From NCBI GenBank assembly GCA_020633315.1, contig JACKDV010000018.1, forward strand, positions 1 to 64,000: a DNA stretch of 64,000 nucleotides, given 5' to 3'. How positions within the stretch are numbered: position 1 is the first letter of the stretch; each line of letters begins with the position of its first letter. Positions 32,239 through 41,393 of this stretch are shown in pieces. This stretch comes from Myxococcales bacterium (lineage in GTDB: Bacteria > Myxococcota_A > Polyangia > Nannocystales > Nannocystaceae). Made by a program: the position numbers and the translations under genes. Below the pieces are notes generated by a model. That model did no database searches, had not been told where the DNA came from, and saw only the letters and a program-made list of their open reading frames with translations.

Positions 32239-33765
32239 TCAGCCCGGCTCCAGGACGAGCTCGAGGGTCGTGCGCGCCGGGTCGAAGCTCGAGCGAAGCT
32301 GGTAGCGCTCGGCGCCGATGCGCTCGGCCCACTCCCGCAGCGGCTGCGCAGGGGGCACGGTCCCCCCGGGGGCGATCGCGCCCGGCGGCAGCGCCAGCTC
32401 CCAGGCATCGAGGGTGCCCGCGAGGGCGCCGGGGTGCTGCATCTCGAGCCGGCGCATGAAGGCGGCCGCGCCCGAGATCCCGTCGAGCACCAGCCACTCG
32501 GTCGCGCTGCGATGGATGACGAAGGGGAGCTCGACGACGGCCGGCGGCGGAGCGGGAGGCAGCTCGAGGGGAAGCCCGAGCTGGTCGACCCCGGGCGCGA
32601 GCAGCTCCGCGGGCAGGCTCTGGGCCCACTGCTGGCCCGCGTCGCTCAGGCCCAGCCGCGCCCGCAGCACCTTGCCCTCGGTGCCGAAGCGCGCCTGCAG
32701 GGTGACCGCGTCGACCAGCGGCACCGCGTCGGAGGGAAGCGTGCGGGGGGCGTCGGGCAGGCCGGCCAAGGGCGCCAGCCCCAGCATCAGCGTGTCGACG
32801 GCCCGCAGCGCCGGTCGATCGAGGTGCACGAGGTTGCCCTCGGTCAGCGGCAAGGGCGGGGACCAGGCGGCCGCGGGCCGGGCGAGGCGAGCGGCCAGGT
32901 CCTCGGCCCCGGCCTCGTCGATGAAGGGCAGCAGCGGCACCAGCCGGCCGTCGACGGCGGGCAGCGAGAACAGGTCGAGCACCAGCGCGCCGTCGAGCTC
33001 CCGGATCACCAGCATCGCGCGACCGCCATCGAGGCGCAGCACGGCCGAGACCCCCGGGGCATCGAGCAGGCGTCGCACCAGCACGTGGTTGTGGCGGCTG
33101 GGCACGGCCTGCCCGGCCAGGTACACGGTGACCCCACCCGCGTGGCGCGGCAGCAGCTCGGGCAGGCGCCGAGCGATCCACCCCGGCCGATCGCTGCGCC
33201 CCGCCACCCGCCAGTGCAGGCGCGGCACCGGGGTGGCGGCCAGGGTCTCCCGCAGGGGCTCGACCAGCTCGCGCGCCCGCTCGATCTGCGAGGGCGAGGG
33301 ATCGCACGCGGGACGATGCGGCTCGTCGAGGCAGGGGGCCACCAGGTCGACCACGTCGGCGGCCCGGGCCACGTCGCAGGCGCAGGCCCCCAGCGAGCTG
33401 CTCACCGTGGTGCCGGTCTCGCGATACGCGGTGAGCAGCGCGGTGATCGAGTCGCGGGCGCCCTCGACCTCCGCGTCGGACGGTCGCAGCAGCGCGGCAC
33501 ACACCGGCTGCTCGCGCTCGTAGCCCATGTCGTTGAGCGCCATCGGATCGAGCTGGCGCACGAGCAGGCCGGTGGGGATGGGCGGCACCGGCAGCTCGAG
33601 CAGCACCGGCGGCATGCGATCGCGACCGGCGGTCGTGCAGCGCACCATCGCGGCATCGGGCGGCACCCAGGGCGTGGCCAGCTCGCCGCCGCACGCCGCC
33701 AGGCCCAGCGCGCCCGCCAGCGCCGCCCCGGCCCAGCTCACGCCGGCTATGTCGCGCCGCGGCAC
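32239..33765 (-). CDS. Unknown lipoprotein, 508 residues
   Basis: No family was recognised. Residues 1-25 (PRRDIAGVSWAGAALAGALGLAACGG) form a lipoprotein signal; the mature part is periplasmic or surface-bound. It has two halves: about 40-170 with helices and a short Cys cluster (LGACACDVARAADVV), and about 180-480 with beta strands including GVTVYLAGQAVPSRHNHVLV and PFVIHRSATEWLVLDGISG. Both halves are rich in Arg and Pro, as elsewhere in this genome. GTG 33765 has TACCGT eight bases ahead, the pattern of leaderless genes here, and gives the signal its Arg pair; TTG 33783 would be longer. Confidence 0.6.
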   Translation of the reverse strand: MPRRDIAGVSWAGAALAGALGLAACGGELATPWVPPDAAMVRCTTAGRDRMPPVLLELPVPPIPTGLLVRQLDPMALNDMGYEREQPVCAALLRPSDAEVEGARDSITALLTAYRETGTTVSSSLGACACDVARAADVVDLVAPCLDEPHRPACDPSPSQIERARELVEPLRETLAATPVPRLHWRVAGRSDRPGWIARRLPELLPRHAGGVTVYLAGQAVPSRHNHVLVRRLLDAPGVSAVLRLDGGRAMLVIRELDGALVLDLFSLPAVDGRLVPLLPFIDEAGAEDLAARLARPAAAWSPPLPLTEGNLVHLDRPALRAVDTLMLGLAPLAGLPDAPRTLPSDAVPLVDAVTLQARFGTEGKVLRARLGLSDAGQQWAQSLPAELLAPGVDQLGLPLELPPAPPPAVVELPFVIHRSATEWLVLDGISGAAAFMRRLEMQHPGALAGTLDAWELALPPGAIAPGGTVPPAQPLREWAERIGAERYQLRSSFDPARTTLELVLEPG

Positions 33766-33779
33766 CGAGGCCAACGGTA
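33766..33779 (-). promoter_or_regulatory. -10 element of a likely leaderless promoter
   Basis: On the minus strand TACCGT (33774-33779) ends eight bases before GTG 33765 of the unknown lipoprotein. No ribosome site is present. Confidence 0.4.
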
Positions 33780-33847
33780 GCAACCCGCCGGTGGCGGCTC
33801 CACCTCGTCGCCCCGAGGCCCGGGGCGCCGAATCGGGCCGGCCTCGC

Positions 33848-34240
33848 TCAGCCGGCCGCGAGCTCGGCCAGCACGCGCATGCCGTCGGTGGTGGTGAAGA
33901 TCCCCCGGAGCAGGTCGTCGTCGACGATCACCACCGCGCCATAGCGATGCTCGGCCATGACCCGCGCCACGTCGGCCAGCGGCGTGGACGAGGCCACCCG
34001 GTACGGATCGCGCGTCATCGCGTCGGACACCCGCAGCTCGTCGAGGTGGGCGTTGGTCCGCGCCTTGAGCAGCGCCACGTCGCGCTCGCTGACGATGCCC
34101 ACCAGCTTGCTGCCCCGCATCACCGGCAGGTGCCGCACGTCGAGCTCCTGCATGCGGAAGCCGACCTCGGCCAGGGTCTGATCGTCGCCCACCGAGTAGG
34201 CCACGGGGGTCATGTGCTCGCCGACCGTCTTGCCCGCCAT
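33848..34240 (-). CDS. CBS-domain pair protein
   Basis: A 130-residue protein made of two CBS motifs in tandem (about 8-58 and 72-124). Signatures include MTPVAYSVGDDQTLAEV, LPVMRGSKLVGIVSERDV, MTRDPYRVASSTPLADVARVM and GAVVIVDDDLLRGIFTTTD. Such stand-alone pairs bind AMP, ATP or SAM and act as energy sensors for partner proteins. The ATG at 34240 has TATGAT eight bases ahead, very close to a perfect -10. It lies divergent from the transporter with the long insertion, which could be its partner. Confidence 0.85.
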   Translation of the reverse strand: MAGKTVGEHMTPVAYSVGDDQTLAEVGFRMQELDVRHLPVMRGSKLVGIVSERDVALLKARTNAHLDELRVSDAMTRDPYRVASSTPLADVARVMAEHRYGAVVIVDDDLLRGIFTTTDGMRVLAELAAG

Positions 34241-34254
34241 GGCGCAGGATCATA
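34241..34254 (-). promoter_or_regulatory. Leaderless promoter of the CBS-pair gene
   Basis: On the minus strand TATGAT (34249-34254) stands eight bases before the ATG, the best -10 hexamer in the window. No ribosome site is seen. The rest of the divergent gap to 34466 is GC-rich and shows no gene. Confidence 0.5.
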
Positions 34255-34466
34255 GCGCTCCTCGGGGACGGCCGCCGCCGCCTCGCCCCACCCACCGCCG
34301 CGGTCGCGACCCCGCCGCCCGGCCCCGCGCGGCGATGGGGGCCGCGGCGGCAACCGGGTTGGCACCGACGAATTCCGGCCCGGGCTCGGCGACGACTCGG
34401 CTTTTTGCCGCCGCGACCCCGCGAGCGCAGCGGCCCCCGTAGCCCCGGCTAGACGATCCCCGCCCA

Positions 34467-37256
34467 ATGCTGCGAGGCTTCCGAGCGATGCGAGAGCTGG
34501 TCGCCCAAGCATGGAACCCATGGATCGCCTGGCTGGTGCTCGGCGTGGGGCTCGTGCTCCTGCTCGCCACCGTGCTCGTGCCGCTGCGGGGCCTGCCGCA
34601 GGCGATCGCGGCGCTGCGTCGGCGCACGGTGAGCGAGGGCAGCCGCGAGGCGGCGGGCCGGCGGGGCGACGGACCCCTGTGGCTGGCCCTGGCCGCGGCC
34701 ACCGGCATGGGCGGCATCACGGGCGGCGTGCTCGCGGTGGAGCTGGCGGGCCCCGGCGCCCTGGTGTGGATGTGGATCGCCACCATCCTGGGCATGGGCA
34801 TCGCGTTCGCCGAGGGCAGCCTCAGCGCCCGGGCGCCCCGCCCGAAGACCCAGCCAGACGCGCCCGAGGAGCCGGCCACCATCCACCTGCTGCAGGTGCC
34901 GCGCGTGGGCAAGCTGCTCGCGCCCATGTACGCCCTGGCGGTGGTGGTGCTGGCCCTGGTGCTGGGCGCGGCCTTCCAGACCAACCAGGCCGCGGCGGTG
35001 CTCGACTCGACCGTCGGCATCGCCCCGCGCAGCGCCGCGATCGGCCTGGCCGCCGCGGCCGCGCCCTTCGTGCTCCTGCCCCGCCTGCGACGCCTGCTGC
35101 TGCTGCTGGTGCCGGTGGTCATGCTGCTCTACGTGGTGGCGGCCCTGGCTGCGCTCGGCGGCGGCGATGGCCTGCTTGGCCTTGCCGTGGGCGACGCGAT
35201 CAACCAGGCCTTCGGCATCGCCCCGGTGGCGGGCGGAGCCGCCGGGGGTGGCGTGGGGCTGCTGATGGCCCACGGCGTGCTGCGGGCCACCATGATCGGC
35301 GAGGCCGGCCTGGGCAGCGCCGCGCTGCTCGACCTGCGCAGCTCCTCCCGCGGCAAGGCGGGCGCGGTGATCATGCTGGTGCCGCTGCTCGCCGCCGGCC
35401 TGGTGGGCAGCCTCAGCGGCCTGCTCATGCTCGACGCGTCGGCGAAGGGCGAGCCGGTGGCCGAGGCCAAGCTGATCCCGCTCGAGCACAGCTACTTCCA
35501 CGGCGGCTACCCCAGCCAGCAGGTGGGCCAGACCGTGGTCCTCGCCGAGGACACCGACCTCGAGCGCGGCAAGTACTACGCCATGCGCCTGCGCGGCAGC
35601 CCCCGCGGCCACGCCCTGGCCAAGCTGGTGGTGCCCAAGGACAACCCCAACCTGAGCGAGGAGGATCGCGACAAGCCGCCGCACGTGGTGCTGCCGCACT
35701 GGGGCATCGCCCAGCACAGCGACACGGTGGTGTTCCGCGCCCGCGACCCCGAGCGGGCCAAGCAGCCCGGCTGGGACGTGCGCGTGCCCTGCACTCGCGA
35801 GGTGAAGAAGTACCCGGGCTCCGAGGACGAGTACATCGTGCTGCGCCCGGTGGACCCCGAGCTCGACATGCGCGCGATGGCGGTGCGGCTCGACCTGCTC
35901 TCCGAGCCCTACGTGGTCTTCGACGACTTCGACTTCGTGGGCTACGTGGGCGAGGCGACCAACCCCAGCCTCGGCCGGCACCTCGCGATGTTCGAGCCGC
36001 CCAACGCCGACCGGGCCTTCAACCCGCCCCTGCACCTGTTCTTCCGCGGCGACCGGCGCTTCGGCGGGCCCTACGTGGCCAGCGACTCGCCCCGGCCCCC
36101 GTGGGGCATGGTGGCCCGCGAGGGCTTCACCCCCGAGATCGGCACCGTCGTCGACCTGCGCATCGAGGCCAACCCGCGGGGCGACGCCGTGGTGGCGCTC
36201 ACCCGCAGCGGCAGCGTGGAGGCTCCGCCCTGGGACATGCTGCTGGAATCGGGACCGCTGGTGCTCCAGCACGACAGCGATCCCGCCCGGGACATCCGCA
36301 TCCCCGTCACGCCCCGCTACGACGACCACCGGATCCGCTTCGAGATCGACATGTGGGGCATCGAGCGGATCCCGGGCTTCGTGGGCCCCTACCTGGTGGT
36401 GCCCCAGGCCGCGTTCGAGGCCGAGATGGCCGGCGAGCCCGCGCCCGCGCCCGCGCCCGACGACAAGCGCGCGGCCCTGCTCTCGCTCAAGGCGCTGCAG
36501 CAGGAGCTCGGCCCCTTCGATCAGGGCAAGCCGCCGCCGTCCTTCGTGATGGATGCCAAGCGCGTGGTGCTGCGCAACAAGGACGACTCCAGCCAGGACC
36601 TGCACCTGCCGGTGGTGCCCACCTTCGAGGACGGCAAGGTCCGCCTCGACGCCGACCTGCGCTTCGTGTCCAAGCTCGACCACTACGCGGGGCCGTTCCT
36701 GGTGGTGCCCGACTACGACTTCCAGGCCGAGGTGCACGGCGACGCCCGGCTCGAGCCGGAGCTCGCGGGCCGACGCGTGCTGGTGCCGCTGCACCCGCTG
36801 GGCGAGATGCAGGGGCCCTTCGGCGAGGGCAACACCTACCGCCCGCACCCGGGCGAGCTGTTCGCGGCCGGCATGGCGGCGCCGGTGCTCGCCCAGGAGG
36901 GCGCGCAGATCGTCGCCGCTCGCTTCGCCTTCGAGCTCGGTGGCTTCGGGCGCTTCTCCATGCTGCTGGCCGTGCTGGTGTTCGCCCTGAGCACCATCGT
37001 GGGCTGGACCGAGCTGGGAGGCCGGGCCGCCTCCGCGGTGGCGGGCTCGCTGGGCGCCCCCGCCCTGCGCCTGGCGATGCTGGCCGCGGCCGCGGTGGGC
37101 ACGAGCTGGACCCTGGCCGAGCTGCTGCCGCTTGTCGACCTGGTGATCGCGGCGGTGCTGCTGCCCAACCTGCTGGGCCTGCTGCTGCTGGTGCCCCGCA
37201 TCCGTGCGGCCGCGCGGATGGAGGACGACCTGAGCGAGCCCGACGGCGAGGGCTGA
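34467..37256 (+). CDS. AGCS-family sodium:amino-acid symporter with a ~470-residue insertion
   Basis: A 929-residue protein, about twice the family length. The N-terminal half (to about 320) has AGCS signatures: GPGALVWMWIATILGMGIAFAEG near 90-112 and APVAGGAAGGGVGLLMAHGVLRATMIGEAGLGSAALL near 255-290. The C-terminal end (about 830-918) has the last segments: FALSTIVGWTELGGRA and LAELLPLVDLVIAAVLLPNLLGLLLL. Between them, where relatives have a loop of tens of residues, lie about 470 soluble residues with three repeats (near 430-500, 590-650 and 690-750) sharing a pattern ending in GPYLVVPxxxFxAE. The insert probably faces outside and could bind substrate. Ordinary AGCS proteins import Ala, Gly or Ser with sodium. 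Confidence 0.75.
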   Translation: MLRGFRAMRELVAQAWNPWIAWLVLGVGLVLLLATVLVPLRGLPQAIAALRRRTVSEGSREAAGRRGDGPLWLALAAATGMGGITGGVLAVELAGPGALVWMWIATILGMGIAFAEGSLSARAPRPKTQPDAPEEPATIHLLQVPRVGKLLAPMYALAVVVLALVLGAAFQTNQAAAVLDSTVGIAPRSAAIGLAAAAAPFVLLPRLRRLLLLLVPVVMLLYVVAALAALGGGDGLLGLAVGDAINQAFGIAPVAGGAAGGGVGLLMAHGVLRATMIGEAGLGSAALLDLRSSSRGKAGAVIMLVPLLAAGLVGSLSGLLMLDASAKGEPVAEAKLIPLEHSYFHGGYPSQQVGQTVVLAEDTDLERGKYYAMRLRGSPRGHALAKLVVPKDNPNLSEEDRDKPPHVVLPHWGIAQHSDTVVFRARDPERAKQPGWDVRVPCTREVKKYPGSEDEYIVLRPVDPELDMRAMAVRLDLLSEPYVVFDDFDFVGYVGEATNPSLGRHLAMFEPPNADRAFNPPLHLFFRGDRRFGGPYVASDSPRPPWGMVAREGFTPEIGTVVDLRIEANPRGDAVVALTRSGSVEAPPWDMLLESGPLVLQHDSDPARDIRIPVTPRYDDHRIRFEIDMWGIERIPGFVGPYLVVPQAAFEAEMAGEPAPAPAPDDKRAALLSLKALQQELGPFDQGKPPPSFVMDAKRVVLRNKDDSSQDLHLPVVPTFEDGKVRLDADLRFVSKLDHYAGPFLVVPDYDFQAEVHGDARLEPELAGRRVLVPLHPLGEMQGPFGEGNTYRPHPGELFAAGMAAPVLAQEGAQIVAARFAFELGGFGRFSMLLAVLVFALSTIVGWTELGGRAASAVAGSLGAPALRLAMLAAAAVGTSWTLAELLPLVDLVIAAVLLPNLLGLLLLVPRIRAAARMEDDLSEPDGEG

Positions 37257-37344
37257 GCCTCGCCGGCTCCGGCCGCGTCGGGTCGCGCTCGTCCTCCCGG
37301 CCCACCTCGCCCGACCACGTGTCGGCGGGGAGGCGGGCGCACGC

Positions 37345-38889
37345 CTACTCGTCGCGCTCGCCGTGGGACCAGCGCTCGAGCGTCGCCATCCACTTGGCGG
37401 CGTCCTCGTACATGCGGGTCTGGTTGCCCAGCGCCACCATGGCCACCGAGACCGCGATGCCGGCCCGGCCGGGGCCCTTGAGCACGTGGATCGAGGCGAT
37501 CTCGTCGCGGTGCTCGCTCAGGCAGCGCAGCGTGGCGTCGCGGACGTCGGCGGGGTAGCTCTGGATCTCGTCGAGGTTCCAGAACAGGTGGGCCGGGCGA
37601 TTGCGGGTGATGAGCGAGCCGAGCTGGGTGTCGAACAACCACTTGGCCGAGGAGCCGATCTCGCGCCGCATGTGCACCACGATCACGTCGGGGGGCATGC
37701 GCGCGAGCTCCACGAAGCCCTCGGGCGCCCCCCAGCTCACGCGATCGATGCCGCCCCGACCGGCGAGGATGGGGCTGTAGCCCTTGGTCGAGATCACGCC
37801 GCGCGGACCGCTGGCCGGGGTCACCACCGGGGTGACCACGTCGTCGAGCAGCGACGCCTCCTCGGGATCGGGCAGGCGCCCCTCCACCACCGTGTCGGGC
37901 AGGGGCCCGGGAGGGCGCCCCACCGCCGAGACCACGATGCGAGCCCGAGCCGCGGGGCCGTGGCCGTCGCCGCGACCGATGTTGTTGATCGCGACCACCA
38001 GATCGAGGACCGAGCGGTAGCGCTGGCTGAGATCGCGGTGGACCGCGCGATGCAGCACGGTCTCGATGTCGGCCCGCAATTCCTCGTCGACCTCGAGCTC
38101 GAGCGTGCGCGGCCGCTCGTAGAGCGCGTTGTGGAGCATCTCCGCCGCCGTGCGGCCGCGGTAGGGGATCTGCCCGGTGAGCAGGTAGTAGCCCGTGCAC
38201 CCCAGGCCGTAGACGTCGGCGCGCGGATCGGTGGGCTGCCCCTGCAGCTGCTCGGGGCTGGTGAAGCCGGGGCTGCCCAGCATCTGGCCCTCGGCCGTCA
38301 GCGGCTGGGTGTGCAGGTTCACCAGCACCTGCTTGGCGATGCCGAAGTCGACGAGCTTGCAGCGGTCGGGCCGGTGCGGCGCATCGATCAGCATCACGTT
38401 GGAGGGCTTGACGTCGCGGTGGATGATCTTGAGGCCGTGCGCGTGATCGAGCGCCCCGCACACCTGCAGGAGGATCCGCTTGACCCGCTCCCACGGCAGC
38501 GGGCCGTCGCGCTCCACCACCCGGTGCAAGGGATCGCCCTGCACCAGCTCCATGGCGATGAAGGGCAGCCCCTCTCGTGTCTCGCCCACCTCGAGCACGT
38601 CCACGATGTGCCGGTGGTGCATGTTGCTGGCCAAGCGCCCCTCCCGCATGAAGCGCTTGCGAACGTCCCGGTCCGTCTGCCAGACCGGCAGCAACATCTT
38701 GACCGCGACCCGGCGATCGGTGGGGGCCTGCTCGGCTTCCCACACCTCGCCGATGCCCCCGCGTCCCAGTGATCGCTTCAGGCGATAGCGATCCCCGATC
38801 CTCATCCCGGGATGAGGGACGAGGGGACTGACGCCGCCAGGCTCGACGCCCGGGCGATCGGTGCTCGAGGAGGGCATGGGGGACAGCAC
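37345..38889 (-). CDS. Ser/Thr protein kinase fused to a STAS-like domain
   Basis: A 514-residue Hanks-type kinase. Residues about 32-310 hold all motifs: LGRGGIGEVW (P-loop), VAVKML (Lys), IIHRDVKPSNVML (catalytic loop), DFGIAKQ and SPGFTSPEQL. The rest has a linker and, from about 395, a STAS-like (SpoIIAA-type) domain: DRVSWGAPEGFVELARMPPDVIVVHM, LGSLITRNRPAHLFWNLDEIQSYP and SIHVLKGPGRAGIAVSVAMVALG. STAS domains bind partners such as anti-sigma factors, so the kinase may act in a partner-switch. No membrane segment. AGGAGG lies 13 bases before the GTG at 38889. Confidence 0.85.
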   Translation of the reverse strand: MLSPMPSSSTDRPGVEPGGVSPLVPHPGMRIGDRYRLKRSLGRGGIGEVWEAEQAPTDRRVAVKMLLPVWQTDRDVRKRFMREGRLASNMHHRHIVDVLEVGETREGLPFIAMELVQGDPLHRVVERDGPLPWERVKRILLQVCGALDHAHGLKIIHRDVKPSNVMLIDAPHRPDRCKLVDFGIAKQVLVNLHTQPLTAEGQMLGSPGFTSPEQLQGQPTDPRADVYGLGCTGYYLLTGQIPYRGRTAAEMLHNALYERPRTLELEVDEELRADIETVLHRAVHRDLSQRYRSVLDLVVAINNIGRGDGHGPAARARIVVSAVGRPPGPLPDTVVEGRLPDPEEASLLDDVVTPVVTPASGPRGVISTKGYSPILAGRGGIDRVSWGAPEGFVELARMPPDVIVVHMRREIGSSAKWLFDTQLGSLITRNRPAHLFWNLDEIQSYPADVRDATLRCLSEHRDEIASIHVLKGPGRAGIAVSVAMVALGNQTRMYEDAAKWMATLERWSHGERDE

Positions 38890-39065
38890 TCGAACTCTAC
38901 TTCCTCCTAGCCTTTCGATCAGCGTGACCCATGGCGCCAGGCTCGGCCATCAGGGATCCCCCCGCGAGCCGATTGCGGCCGATTTCGGCCCGTTCGGTCC
39001 GTCCTTGGTGTCCTACGATGCCGGCTCCTATCCGACACCGTCCCAGTGGCCTGCTCGCCGTCCGC

Positions 39066-39617
39066 TCAGCCGGCGTCGAGCAATGTCTCGATCTCGTCGC
39101 GGAGCGCCGACGACAGCACTCGCCCCTGGTGGATGTAGCGAACCACGCCATCGCGACCGACGATCAGCGTGTGGGGGATGGGCCCCACACGAAAGCTGCG
39201 GGCGGCCCGGCCGTCGTCGAGGGCGGTGGGCAGGGTCATGCTGCGCTCGGCCACGAAGGCCTGGACCCGGGCCGCCGCCTGGCTCGCCGTGAGCCCGCCA
39301 TCGTGGTTGATCGCGAGGAATTGCACCTCGGCCCCAGGATACTCGTGCTGCAGCTCCTCGAGGTCGCCGAGCTCGCTGACGCAGGCCGGACACCACGTCG
39401 CCCAGAACGTGACCACGCTGACCTTGCCGTGCAGATCCTGCTGGCTGAAGGTGCCGCCGTCGAGCGTGATCACCTCGAAGGCCGGGGTGGGCCCGCCCGC
39501 CGGCAGCGGACCCAGACGCTCCCAGTGCTCGATCGCATCGTGGAGCTCGCGACCCGCCCCCAGCAGGGCCAAGCCCACCACGAGGGCCCCCACGAAGACG
39601 GCGCGCCCCGAGCTCAT
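39066..39617 (-). CDS. TlpA/ResA-like thioredoxin-fold protein, membrane anchored
   Basis: A 183-residue periplasmic thioredoxin. One membrane segment (AVFVGALVVGLALLGAG) at the N-terminus precedes a TlpA-type domain: TFSQQDLHGKVSVVTFWATWCPACVSELGDL near 55-90 holds the CPAC active site, and VGPIPHTLIVGRDGVVRYIHQG near 145 is the cis-Pro region. It probably reduces or oxidises disulfides, for example in cytochrome maturation. Its ATG overlaps the YIP1-like stop by four bases, so it is the last gene of the coaX operon. Confidence 0.85.
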   Translation of the reverse strand: MSSGRAVFVGALVVGLALLGAGRELHDAIEHWERLGPLPAGGPTPAFEVITLDGGTFSQQDLHGKVSVVTFWATWCPACVSELGDLEELQHEYPGAEVQFLAINHDGGLTASQAAARVQAFVAERSMTLPTALDDGRAARSFRVGPIPHTLIVGRDGVVRYIHQGRVLSSALRDEIETLLDAG

Positions 39618-40081
39618 GCGGCGCCTCCCTGGGGCTCGACCTCCGCCCGCACCCACCAGGCCAAGGCGACCGAGAGCAGCCCGCCCACGATCTCGGGGGC
39701 GAACGCGGGCAGGCGCAGCCCGTGAGCGACCAGCTCGTGGGCGAGGGTCACCACGACCAGCAGCGGCACGAGCAGGGTTCCGCGGCGGTGGGCTCGGTCG
39801 CGCCCCAGCACCGTCTCGCCGGCCACGAGCACCAGCATGGGGGCCAGCAGCGCCCACACCACCGCCGACAGCAGCATCACCAGGCCGTTGAGGTTCGCCG
39901 TCGCCCGCAGGGTGACCGCCCCCTCGAGCAGCTCGTAGGTCCCCGTGGCCAGCAGATACAGCCCCCCCAGCCACAGGCCGTCGCGCAGGCCCTCGTCGGG
40001 TCCCAGCCCACGCACGGTCGCCCGGGGCGCCACCAGCATGCCTCCGTAACGCCCGAGGGCTCTGGCCACGGAGCTCGTCAT
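39614..40081 (-). CDS. YIP1-like small membrane protein
   Basis: A 155-residue protein with about four hydrophobic segments (GLWLGGLYLLATGTYELL, GLVMLLSAVVWALLAPMLVLVAG, GTLLVPLLVVVTLAHELV, EIVGGLLSVALAWWVRA). The pattern resembles short YIP1-family proteins, whose role in bacteria is unknown. A GAGGGGACG site precedes the ATG. It is wedged between the 427-residue unknown protein and the thioredoxin in a four-gene minus-strand operon with coaX. Confidence 0.6.
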   Translation of the reverse strand: MTSSVARALGRYGGMLVAPRATVRGLGPDEGLRDGLWLGGLYLLATGTYELLEGAVTLRATANLNGLVMLLSAVVWALLAPMLVLVAGETVLGRDRAHRRGTLLVPLLVVVTLAHELVAHGLRLPAFAPEIVGGLLSVALAWWVRAEVEPQGGAA

Positions 40082-40092
40082 CGTCCCCTCGG

Positions 40093-41376
40093 TCAACGCC
40101 GCTTCGCCATCCGACGTTTCGCGGCCACGGCCAGCGCATTGGGGATGTTGCGCGAGTGCGCCACCTTGCGCACGTCGTGCGCGTGCAGGTGCGCGAGGAA
40201 GGTCATGGCCGAGGCCATCGGAGTCTTGGGGTTGAGCACCAGGTTGAGCTTGACCGCATAGAGCTTGGTCCAGTCGCGCCGGGTGGCGATGTAGCGCACC
40301 ACGTCGTGGGACAGGCTGCGGTTGGCGCAGTAGTTGACGACCTCGTTCTCCTTGACCCGCGGCGACTTGATCGCGCTCATGCACACCGCCTTGTTGGCGT
40401 CGCGGATGAGCACGCCCCGCTCGAAGGCGTTGCCGATGAGGGCGAGGCGGATCTTCTTCATGGGCGAGAGCTTGGAGATCTGCGAGACCCGATCGCCCTT
40501 GATCTGGGGACGCTCGTCCGCCGCCTCGACCGGCGCGCCGTCGTCCTCCTCGTCCTCGTCGGCGTCGGCGTCGGCGGCCTCCTGGCGGGCCGCGCTCGCG
40601 AGCGCAGCATCGAGCCCCGCGAGCTCGGCCAGATCCTCGTCGGAGGGCTCCTCCTCGGCCTCGAGCTCGGCCTCGCCGAGCTCGTCCTGCGGCGCGGCGT
40701 CCTGCACCCGCTCCACCACCCGGTCCTGCCCCTCGATCACCCGCTGGGCGAGCTGGCGGAACTCGTGGTCGTCCTCCTCGCTCGACTCGTCCTCGCGCGG
40801 GTTGGCCCGCGAGGCGATGGCCTGCTTGATCTCCTCGATGTTGGGCAGCTTGAGCTCCAGCCCCTCGCGCACGGCCAGCTCGATCATGCGCTGGGCCACG
40901 CTCATGCGGCAGTTGGGGTTCTGGTACAGCGCCTCCACGATCGCGGGCTGGCGAAGCCAGCGGCTCTGGTTGTCGGCCAGCAGGTCGCAGATGGGCTCGG
41001 GGCAGATCCGCGACATGCCCAGGAGGGTCTCGTCGTCGACCTGGGAGTGGCGGACCACCACCTCGAGCACCTCCACCTTGCGGGGCAGCTTGCGGGCGAT
41101 GAAGTCGAGCACGCCGGGGGGCAGCCCCGGATCGCCCAGCGCCCCCGCGAGCATGGGCATGGGCAGCCCCTCGACGGTCCTGGCCGCCTGCTCGCTGAGG
41201 TCGGGCGCGTTGGTGACCCACAGCTGGTAGAGGGCCACCACCAGGTCGCGCGGGGGCAGCGGGGCCAGGCCGCGGGCGACCATGCCCTGCAGGGGCGCCG
41301 GGGCCCCGGGCCGCACCACCTTCCACACGCCGGGTCCGAGCTCGGCTTCGCTGAGGGGTCGATGTTGAAAGGCCAT
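40093..41376 (-). CDS. Unknown protein with acidic central tract
   Basis: A 427-residue soluble protein. The N-terminal 150 residues are helical and Leu/Pro-rich, with a HEAT-like repetition (GVLDFIARKLPRKVEVLEVVVRHSQV). The middle (about 200-290) is very acidic (EEPSDEDLAELAGL, ADADADEDEEDDGAPVE), disordered. The C-terminal 130 are basic and helical, ending AAKRRMAKRR. SAIKSPRVKENEVVNYCANRSLSHDVVRYIATRRDW near 330-365 is the best-conserved looking stretch. No domain was recognised. It is transcribed between coaX and a YIP1-like gene. Roughly matching hypothetical proteins are common in Myxococcota, in my recollection. Confidence 0.6.
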   Translation of the reverse strand: MAFQHRPLSEAELGPGVWKVVRPGAPAPLQGMVARGLAPLPPRDLVVALYQLWVTNAPDLSEQAARTVEGLPMPMLAGALGDPGLPPGVLDFIARKLPRKVEVLEVVVRHSQVDDETLLGMSRICPEPICDLLADNQSRWLRQPAIVEALYQNPNCRMSVAQRMIELAVREGLELKLPNIEEIKQAIASRANPREDESSEEDDHEFRQLAQRVIEGQDRVVERVQDAAPQDELGEAELEAEEEPSDEDLAELAGLDAALASAARQEAADADADEDEEDDGAPVEAADERPQIKGDRVSQISKLSPMKKIRLALIGNAFERGVLIRDANKAVCMSAIKSPRVKENEVVNYCANRSLSHDVVRYIATRRDWTKLYAVKLNLVLNPKTPMASAMTFLAHLHAHDVRKVAHSRNIPNALAVAAKRRMAKRR

Positions 41377-41393
41377 GGGGTGCGTCGTGGGGG

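Noticed and set aside
34449..36848. A 799-codon minus frame opposite the AGCS symporter
   Set aside because: Composition (His, Gly, Ala, Gln-rich) is that of a shadow; the plus-strand frame has family signatures.
40540..40690. Short repeated CGTC/CCTC units that look like a microsatellite
   Set aside because: They encode the acidic Asp/Glu tract of the unknown protein in frame, so no separate repeat element is needed.
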